From positions 14,503,639 to 14,567,638 of the forward strand of contig CM054062.1 in the NCBI GenBank assembly GCA_028641055.1: DNA of 64,000 nt, given 5' to 3'. A model generated the notes under the pieces. That model made no database searches, was not told where the DNA came from, and saw only the letters and a program-made list of their open reading frames with translations. Below are positions 56,527 to 64,000 of this stretch, one piece after another (the stretch's first letter is position 1; every line of letters starts with the position of its first letter). Source of the DNA: Alopecurus myosuroides (lineage: Eukaryota > Streptophyta > Magnoliopsida > Poales > Poaceae). The translations under genes and the position numbers were made by a program.

Positions 56527-59500
56527 TGTAACATCCCAAGTATGAAAAATAGCCATTAGAATGTTTGCTCTCTGTTATTTTATGTTTTGCATCATGACAT
56601 CATGTTCATTGCATTTGTTTTGCTTTGTTTTCCAATTGGTTTCCTCTGTTTTCATTTGTTTTCCTTTGTTTTCTATTTGAATTTCAAATCAAATTTCAAA
56701 CCTTTTGTTTCATACTTGTGATGTTACAATTTCCAAAATGAATATTCAAATCAAAACAATTGTTTGTTTCCATTAAAGTTGTGATTTAAAAACTATTGAA
56801 TTGTTTCTATCAATAATTCATTTAATACCAAAACATTTTCAAATTCAATTAAATTTCCAAACAGCACCCCTTTTGAAATTTATGAAAATTACAAAACAAA
56901 TCAATCTTTTGTTTCAAATAAACTTGAATTTAAAAACTTTTAAATTGCTAAGTTCAATTATTCAATTAATATTAAATTCAATCAAATTCAAATAAAAATA
57001 CAAATAGTAACATAATTAAAGTTTTTGAAAACAAAAGTTTGCCAATTGTTGCTGTTGCTATAAATAACTTATACAAATTTTTCTACTAATTTTCTAACCC
57101 TAAAAACTAACCCTTTTCTTTCCTATTCCAATCTGCAAAAAAAAAAATAAGAAAGAAAAAATAAAAAATAAACAACCAGAGGGAGAGTGGGCAGGCCAGC
57201 CCAGTTGGGCCAGCCCACCATCTCCCCTGGCCTGCTACCCCCCACCCCTCCTTCAACCTCGTACGACAGCAATCTGAAGCTGCCCACGTCGACAGGTACA
57301 TGGCAGGGACGGCCACGAGCTCGCCCTCCCCCTCCATTTAAGCCCTAGCCTCGAGCAGCCCTCTCCCCTAGCTCCTCTCTCCCTCTTCTCCCCCAGCCGC
57401 CGCCAATCCTCCTCCTCCCTCTCGGAAACCCCCTTCCTCCTGCTGATCTCCTCTGTTGTTTCTGCAACAAACCATGGCCGGTGCATGATCGTGGAGGAGC
57501 AGGAGTGGTAGTCGCCGACGGGACCCCGCGGGCACGGGAATCGATTCCGACCGCCGTCCTCTTCCTCCTCGTGTCCAGGGAGGGACACGAGCCGCGCCCA
57601 ATCGCCACCGCGCTGCCTCGACGTCGCCGCCGTCGACTACTGTCAGGCACCGGGCCCCCTTCCTCCTCTTCACTCACGGTGAGCACCACCTCACCCTCCA
57701 TCTTGCCCTCTCCGTTTGCCCTCGCTGCTGTCACGTTTCGCCGCGCGCACACCGCACGCTCGCAGCACACTGGCACGCACAGCGGCAGCGGTGCTCGGCT
57801 GTACTCCGGCGATCGCACCTGTCGTAAGGTTCAGAAACTGAACCTTTCAGTTTCAGTTAAAAACGGCTCCGATCTGAAGGTCTTACCCCCCCCCCCCACG
57901 ACCCCCTTCTGTCACCATCCGTTGCAGCACCGCAGTGGCTACCGCACTGCGCTCTCACCCGCGCGGCCAGGGTTCGAGTCCCCCTCCCGCAGATTAAAAC
58001 CACACTTTTTGTTTCTTTTTTGTTGATACAGAAACTTGACAGAATCACAAACAAGTCCCTGCCAGTATTTTTCTTAGGCCCTGTAAATACTTTCTAAGTC
58101 CCTAGCTACTAGATAAATGGCAGATTACACCCTAATCTTGGAAATTGCATAAATAATTCATTCCAACTCCAAATTCAACATTTTAAATATGTTTTCAATA
58201 CAAAATTAAATTATCTACCCAAATATAAATTTTGTTTACTGTTTTGAATATTTTAAATTGGTGAAATATTTGAATCCTTGTTTAATTCACTTAATTTTGC
58301 AAAATTCATAACTTGGGCATAAAAATTCCAAATTCAACAAACTAAATATGTTTTCCATTCCATTTTTCATGAACTTTGCAAATATCAACTTTGTTTTCTG
58401 TTTTGAACAATTTAAATTGCTGAAAACAACTGTTTCTTGATTAATGCATTTAAAATTGCCAAATTAATAACTTGCTCATTTTAAATTCATTTTCAACATA
58501 TAAAATATGTTTTCCATGCTAAATTAAACCACCTTTCCAAATATAAACTTTGTTTCATGTTTTGAATAATTAAAATTGGTTAAATAATTTAAACCTTGTT
58601 TAAACCATTTAAAATTGTTAAATTCATAACTTGGTCAAATTAATTTCTTTTGAACATATAAAATATGTTTTCAAACCATAAAAGTATAAACTTTTCAAAT
58701 ATGAATTTGATTTAATGTTTTGAACAAATAAAAATTCAAATAAATTCATACTTGAATTAAATTCATTTAAATCTTGTTTAAATTTGTTTAATTCATAAGT
58801 AATTTATTCTAAATCCTTTTTCAACAAGTGAAACATGTATTCCACCTAAAATTTTGTGTACTTTCCAAATATGAACTTTGTTATCTATTTTGAACAATTA
58901 AAAGTGGTGAAAACAACAAATGCTTGTGTAACCCCTTTAAGAAACTAAAATTCCATAACTTAATAACTAAAATTCTAAACTTGGTAAACCTTATTTTAAA
59001 TTGTTCCTATGGTTGTTTTCCTTTTGTTTTCCTCATCCATGCATCATGCTAATTCACTTACACATGATGATTAGTTGTAGAACAATTATTTCACCCTTAA
59101 CTCATGGGCTTTCCATATGCAATCCAATTGCATATGGGTCCATTTAAACATGTTATCTTGTCAACTAGCTTATTTTGATGCATCAATTAAATGGTCATGC
59201 ATCATCCCATGATTGTGCATTATGCCATGTTATTGATTGTTTGTCTCGCTGCGTTGTTTGTTTGCTTCTTCTCGAATAGACGACAACGTTGAGACAGACG
59301 ATGCTTACAACACCCCTTCTGAGGATCTAGCCCAGTACCAGGCTGCTGAGTTTGCAGGCAAGTATTCACTCACATGAACCATTGTGTTCCTTTCAACATT
59401 GGATACCGATACTTTCCGTTGTCTATTCTGCTAGCCCTATGAATCGTTGCTTCTGTTACGAACCTATCACATGTTATCCTTTAACCCTGATATAGCCTCA

Positions 59501-61115
59501 CCTCCACACCTATAACCCCGTTGCTTGTTGCCCGTGTCTTACTAGCATGCTTAGGGTTGTTTTGCTCGAGTCTGTTGTCCGTTACTTTCTGTTACTATAT
59601 TTCTATTATGTTCTGGGGCTCGATGTTAAACAACAACCTGTTAATTTTGAGGTAATGCTAAATTGATGATAAGGCACCGGCAGGAGGCCCGGCGTGGTTT
59701 TGAGGCCTGCTAGTGTCGACCCTAATTAGGAAAAGGGTCTTGTCTACTGATCCATGATGAGCGCACTAACCGCATGTGGGAAGCGTGTATGGGCGCCCCC
59801 CTCAATTTGATTCGATTCGCATCTCGTCCAAATCGCCACACTTAGTTCGGGCTTTCCATTTGATGCATGCATGTGCAGGTGCGAACCCTTGGCGCCAGGG
59901 TGGAACTTTTGTAGTCGGCATTTAGGGCGGCGTGGTCCTAGAGTGCTATGAGGGTTCCCCTTTTCTTCGTGGGGGCTCGATTAGCCGCGCACGCACAGCA
60001 TGTGGTTCTTTGGGCTTGATGCGGAGAAGAGTTGAGTTGTGTTGAGTGCCCCGCTTGGTGGAAGGGCCATTCCATCTGGCGGGTTATTCTTACGTGCACG
60101 GCCAAATTGGTGCACCCCTGTAGGGATAAATCTTCTCAAGAAGCCGTGTTTTCCGCGGTTATGGATGACTTGGTGAAAGTACTGGCTAACAAGTACTCAG
60201 AACAACTTACACCTAACTAATGATAACTTGACTAGTAATAGTCTTATTGACACAATAACTTGAACCATCATTAATCCAACTGTGTGAGTTGTCCTCGGAT
60301 TGCTTCTTTGGATAAGGGGCGAGATCCAGGATGGGTTTGTTTGAGGTTAGTTGGTAGGTTGGTTACGATACGCTATCTTATCTCCTTTCTGTTAGCCGGA
60401 AGTTGTAGCATGTTCTGTAGTTGGTTAGTGCAGCCAGCTGCCGCATCTTTTGTATCACCCTTTCTCCCGTTGAACCCAAAGCATCTGTGCTTGATGTTGT
60501 GGGGTACACTTTGGTGAACTGTGAGTCTTGCTTGCCAGTACGTTTATGTACTGACCCCTTTGGGGCTGTGGTTTCCGCAGACTACGTTTCCGAGGACCCC
60601 CGTGATGGCTACTACGTGGAGTATGACGAGGCTGCTGACGAGTAGATAGCGGACCCGGGCAGGATCCGAGACTTCGTGGATGGGCTCCGTCTTTTCGTTT
60701 CCGGCCTCTTAGGCCTATTTGGATCTTGTCTGTACTCAGACACTTTGGATGCTTCCGCTGTGATGTAATGATGAATTGTTGGGACATGTGTCCTCTGGAT
60801 GATTGTATTTGCTATCTTTGCTCTAGTGAGAGCTATTTGCAACTTATTTCTATTTATTTGTGTCTTAGAGATCTGTTGTGATATCACTTGTTCAAATGCC
60901 GTTGACGTACCATGTGTGTATGTTATGAAGTACGTCAATGGAAGTATCTGGATTTCTATGGGATGGTTTGCGCAGACGATGAATAGTAGAGAATGGTTGT
61001 CACACGTTTACGTGTTGGCCTACTCATATTGAGATGCGGGTGCCGGTATGCCCCGTAAGCCATTTATCTACTGTTTAACGGACTGTGAGTATCCCATAGA
61101 AGTCCGGGTGCGACA
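56527..61115 (+). repeat. LTR 3 of the array
   Basis: 4,589 bp, same domain order, ending GGGTGCGACA directly before the right ATAAA duplication. Confidence 0.93.
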
Positions 61116-61120
61116 ATAAA
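61116..61120. repeat. Target-site duplication ATAAA, right copy
   Basis: Identical to 45704-45708; copia-like LTR sequence resumes after it. Confidence 0.93.
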
Positions 61121-62214
61121 CCACAAGTGTAAACAAGGAGACAAGGATATGTTTCCCATAGCTCCTTCTCAAGAAAAGTACGTCTACGTTGGAGAGGTGG
61201 GGAGCCACCTAGGCGCTCCTCAATAGCATGTTTGTGCACACCTTATTCTCCTTGAGCTTCTCCGGTGAGGGAGATTCTCATTTCCACTATGAGGTCGACT
61301 TGAAGGAGTTGAACAAACCTTTACACAAGGTTGAGGACACTCCACAAGATGGATGGAGTCTCTCAACGGATCTGAAGCTTCTTGCAACGAGGTGGAAGCT
61401 ACAAGCACAAGATCTACTAAGGTTTCTAGGCCTCAAGTAGGATTCTAAATCTACTAGGATGTGGTGTATGGATTTGAAATTCCTTTGGTGGAATCACGGA
61501 TCTAGGTCTCCTCTAGCTCTCCACATAGTTTTGGAGTGTTTGGGTGGTTGGAGAGGGAGATATAGGAGGTTGAAGATTTCATTAATGGTTAGGAGAGAGA
61601 ATGGGAAAGGCTTGAGCATTTATGAGGTAGGGGAAGGATTTAAATATCCCTTCCCCCAAGTGGCCGTTGTGCAGTCCACGCAACACCGGAGGCTCCGGTG
61701 GACTTCATATACGCGCACACGCGAGCTCAATTTCTTCGAACTGAATCATGCAGGGCGGAGGCTCCGGTGGCTTTGGCGGAGGTTCCGCCCACCGGAGGTC
61801 CACCGGAGGCTCCCCTGCAGCCTTCGCTCTTATGCACCTGAAGGGGGTTTTAGCGGAGGCCGCACCGGAGGCGCCACCGGAGGCTAGCCCCACAGTGGGG
61901 CAGTGGAGCCAGCGGAGGCTCCGGTGGTTTCACCGGAGGCTCCGCTCGAGCCTCCGCTCTTATGCACGCGAAGGTGTTTTTATCGGAGGTTCCGGTGGTT
62001 TCACCGGAGCCTCCGCCGCTTGCAAAAATGGTCCCCCGGCTTTGTTTCTTCGAGCTCTTTCCATTCGAAACATTTTTGTAACCCATTGAGATTGTATACT
62101 TGATGAACCTGGGCATTTTCATATATATCAAATAGGACCTGCAAGTACTTTTAAATAGACATTAGTCCAATAGTTATGTTGTCATTAATTATCAAAACAG
62201 AAGATGATCTTTCA
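61121..62214 (-). repeat. 3' LTR of the minus-strand copia-like element, larger part
   Basis: Minus-strand LTR start TGAAAGATCATC at 62214. It contains the palindrome cluster at 61683-62015. Its remaining 185 bp are at 45524-45708. Confidence 0.85.
61683..62015. repeat. CCGGAGGCTCCGG-type palindrome cluster
   Basis: At least eight units such as caccggaggctccggtgg, gcggaggttccgcc and tcggaggttccggtggtttc, most of them inverted-repeat in form, in a strongly GC-rich stretch. Confidence 0.75.
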
Positions 62215-62230
62215 TTCTCCCCCTTTTTGG
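62215..62230 (-). promoter_or_regulatory. Polypurine tract (minus strand)
   Basis: The minus strand reads ccaaaaagggggagaa, directly before the LTR start at 62214. Confidence 0.8.
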
Positions 62231-62697
62231 TAATTGATGACAACATCCCTATTTGCATAACTATAGCACACAACATGGACGGAGCTCCCCATAGAGATAT
62301 GATCCCTTCATGTTGAGAGAATTTAAACAAAATGGATAGCTAAACACATATGTAATAGTGAGCACACAACAAGTGATAGAATTAAGGTACTAAGTTCACA
62401 AGCTCACAAAATGCATAACAAGGTTCACAACACACAATAATATAAACAAACGAAGTTACGAAGTTTCCAAATAGCCAACTCTCTCAAGCAAGATGAAGGA
62501 TGCAAATCGAAACCACCCTTGAGAGAGAACCCATGCATATGCCCGCTCCTAAGTAGACATCTCTCCCCCTTTGGCATCAAGATACCAAAAGAGGGAGGAG
62601 ACCGATGCTAACATCCCAAGATTACTCGGAGGAGTTATCCAAGCTCGGAGGGCGGGCGCGGCGGCGAGAGCTAGTGACCTCTTCTCCAGGTTTCTCA
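62231..62697. other. 3' internal non-coding part of the minus-strand copia-like element
   Basis: AT-rich, no recognisable ORF. Contains ggtaattgatgacaac next to the polypurine tract, echoing the LTR start. Confidence 0.5.
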
Positions 62698-64000
62698 TCA
62701 GACCACTCGATGATATTCCCTTGGATCCTTGGCTTGCCACGCGTCCCAGTCAGTAATGCTATCTTCTCTCAGGGACTGCACAGATTCTACACCATCATGA
62801 CGAAGTTGTCTCACGGCCTTTGCTGCCTTGCGGTGCTTAAGCTCCCTGTCATAGTGACGTTCCCATTGGTGCTGCTCGACCTTCTTGTTCACTCGGAACA
62901 CTTTCTTGAGAGACCTTGCCATCCACTTGAATGCAACGTTAGAGGGAGGAGGACGAGAGGGACCAAATTCCTCTTGTTCGTCTTCCTCATCAATGATGAC
63001 CCGTGGCTTGGCCTTGCCTTTGCGAGCAGCATGGGTGGGATGCACAATAGGCTCGGTGTGGTCCTTGATGAGAAGCCTCTTCTCCGTATGTGGTATCCAA
63101 TTAGTATCATCGAGAGGATCTTCCGGGAACTTGTTCTCCCACACACTCAATATGATCTTCATTATGAAAGGCCCAAAGCAAGCATTCTTCCTTTGTATGA
63201 TGACATACCACAATTCATTACACAGATAATCGAGCACATCAAGCCTCTGAGTCAGACCGGAGAGCCGCTTCTCATGAGTAAGAAGCATGATATTATTGAG
63301 GAAGCCTTGAATCTCATCAATGTTTCCCGCCTTTGGGTTGATGTGGTCTCTCGATATATGCGGAGCATAATATCATAAGTTGGATAGTGCCCTTGACAAA
63401 CCCAACAGCGGACTTCTTCCAGTGATAAACAGGGGTGAATTGATCCTTGGCGAGTGATTGAGTATTGGGAGCATGAACACGGAACCAACCATTTTCAAAC
63501 TCTGGGCCACCGGCAAAGGGTCCATGATCCGGGTAACCGCCAAAAAGGACTCCAACCTCGGACCACTTGATAGTGAGCTGCTGTCCCTTGGTCATCCAGA
63601 TAAGATGATGCTCTGTTTCATTGGCGAGGTGCACCGTGGCCAAGAACTCACAAACCAATCCCTCATCATAATCTTGTTGCACTTGCATAATGGGAGCAAG
63701 GCCAAATGCATCAACAATCGCTAGTGCTTATCCAAAGTAATCGATCTTCCTCTCCATATGACCAAAATTAATAGCATGTTGAGGAGCAACATTCTCCTTG
63801 GACTTCCTCATCAAAATATCATGATAAATTTGGCTTTGAAACACAGTGTGGAATCGAGGATCCTTACCCCGGAACTATGGCATCAAGCGGTGGCGTTCAA
63901 CCGTATATGGGTTCTCGCGATGTTGCGTCAAGAACACTCCCTTCGATAGTTGAGAAGCTGATTTCTCCTTGCGAGGCAAAGTCTTCTCGGGAGCCGGAAA
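62698..64000 (-). pseudogene. Minus-strand transposon ORF with a WMTxG domain (broken, 5' end outside)
   Basis: Read leftward from 64000: FRGKDPRFHTVF, IYHDILMRKSKENVAPQHAI, YDEGLVCEFLATVHL, WMTKGQQLTIKW, then after a frame change DVLDYLCNELWYVIIQRKNA, and finally a basic C-terminal part (RSLKKVFRVNKKVEQHQW, HYDRELKHRKAAKAVR) ending near 62,698. Stops near 63,880 and 63,725 and a frameshift near 63,300 break it. It is homologous throughout to the minus-strand ORF at 17.2-18.7 kb. The function is unknown to me. It is not gag, protease, integrase or reverse transcriptase of copia. Confidence 0.6.

Larger units (their letters stand above)
45709..61115 (+). mobile_element. Triple-LTR LARD-like array (LTR-int-LTR-int-LTR), Tekay/Sukkula-like gypsy
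   Basis: 15,407 bp between one pair of ATAAA duplications. LTRs: 45709-50280 (4,572 bp), 51109-55698 (4,590 bp), 56527-61115 (4,589 bp). Internal domains: 50281-51108 and 55699-56526 (both 828 bp). LTRs begin TGTAACATCCC and end GGGTGCGACA. Each internal domain has a Met-tRNA primer site and a polypurine tract. The internal domains encode only two short chromovirus-type pol remnants, so the element is non-autonomous. Very long LTRs with a tiny interior are the design of barley LARDs such as Sukkula; the family name is not certain. The copies differ at scattered sites, so the array is not an assembly echo of one copy. Confidence 0.93.
45524..64000 (-). mobile_element. Minus-strand copia-like element (3' LTR and 3' internal part), split by the LARD array
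   Basis: Read on the minus strand: internal sequence from beyond 64000 to 62231, a polypurine tract (62215-62230), and an LTR starting TGAAAGATCATC at 62214. The LTR continues to 61121, is interrupted by the 15.4-kb array, and resumes at 45708 to end at 45524 (CACTTTCA on the minus strand). The LTR is about 1.28 kb without the insert. It is related to the LTR at 28888-31315 (cctcatagtggaaa, gagcgcctaggtggctccc, cccctcta near the end). The 5' half and the target duplication are right of the window. Confidence 0.85.

Noticed and set aside
45709..61115. The three LTRs as an assembly duplication
   Set aside because: Copies differ at dozens of scattered sites, in C-run length (15, 12, 12) and by two indels. 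One outer target duplication fits a real structure, although only long reads can prove it.

Overview
This window looks like a gene-poor, repeat-dense stretch of a large grass genome, most likely Triticeae (wheat, barley, rye or a relative). The basis is many nested LTR retrotransposons, including Athila-type elements primed by tRNA-Asp, a decayed En/Spm (CACTA) transposon, plant L1-type LINEs, and one spliced nuclear gene with grass-like GC-rich exons. Nothing in it looks bacterial. The family names Sabrina/WHAM, Tekay and Sukkula are likenesses from memory, not database matches.

Layout. (1) 1-2850: the 3' end of a Ty3/gypsy (Tat-like) element with an antisense accessory ORF and a complete 3' LTR. 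It abuts the 3' end of a second gypsy element (2851-4539). (2) 4542-about 17220: a decayed CACTA transposon whose TNPD-like transposase is split by a complete 7.4-kb gag-protease-only gypsy element (7942-15379, TSD ATGAC). (3) About 17250-22540: decayed transposon ORFs on both strands. (4) About 22815-31315: a copia-like element with gag but no pol. (5) 31316-33864: a frameshifted LINE reverse transcriptase. (6) 34306-39858, minus strand: the only host gene I can support, a GH116 (GBA2-type) non-lysosomal glucosylceramidase. I reconstruct 19 coding exons and an open 937-codon frame. (7) 41331-43145: GC-rich sequence and a gypsy pol remnant. (8) 43146-45523: a gag-only Athila-like remnant. (9) 45524-64000: a minus-strand copia-like element split by a 15.4-kb array.

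The most striking structure is that array, 45709-61115. Three ~4.6-kb LTRs alternate with two 828-bp internal domains (LTR-int-LTR-int-LTR), and a single pair of 5-bp target duplications (ATAAA) flanks the whole. The internal domain has primer-binding and polypurine sites but only two short pol remnants fused by a large deletion. It is therefore a LARD-like non-autonomous element that seems to have been enlarged by unequal LTR recombination. Each LTR carries a TATA box, a GC island, a tRNA-like box B and about five tandem 159-bp repeats.

Apart from the glucosylceramidase, every coding region here is transposon-derived and nearly all are broken. At least three unrelated families have kept their cis signals while losing pol, so they would depend on partners elsewhere. 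Coordinates, splice sites and divergence counts were worked out by eye.
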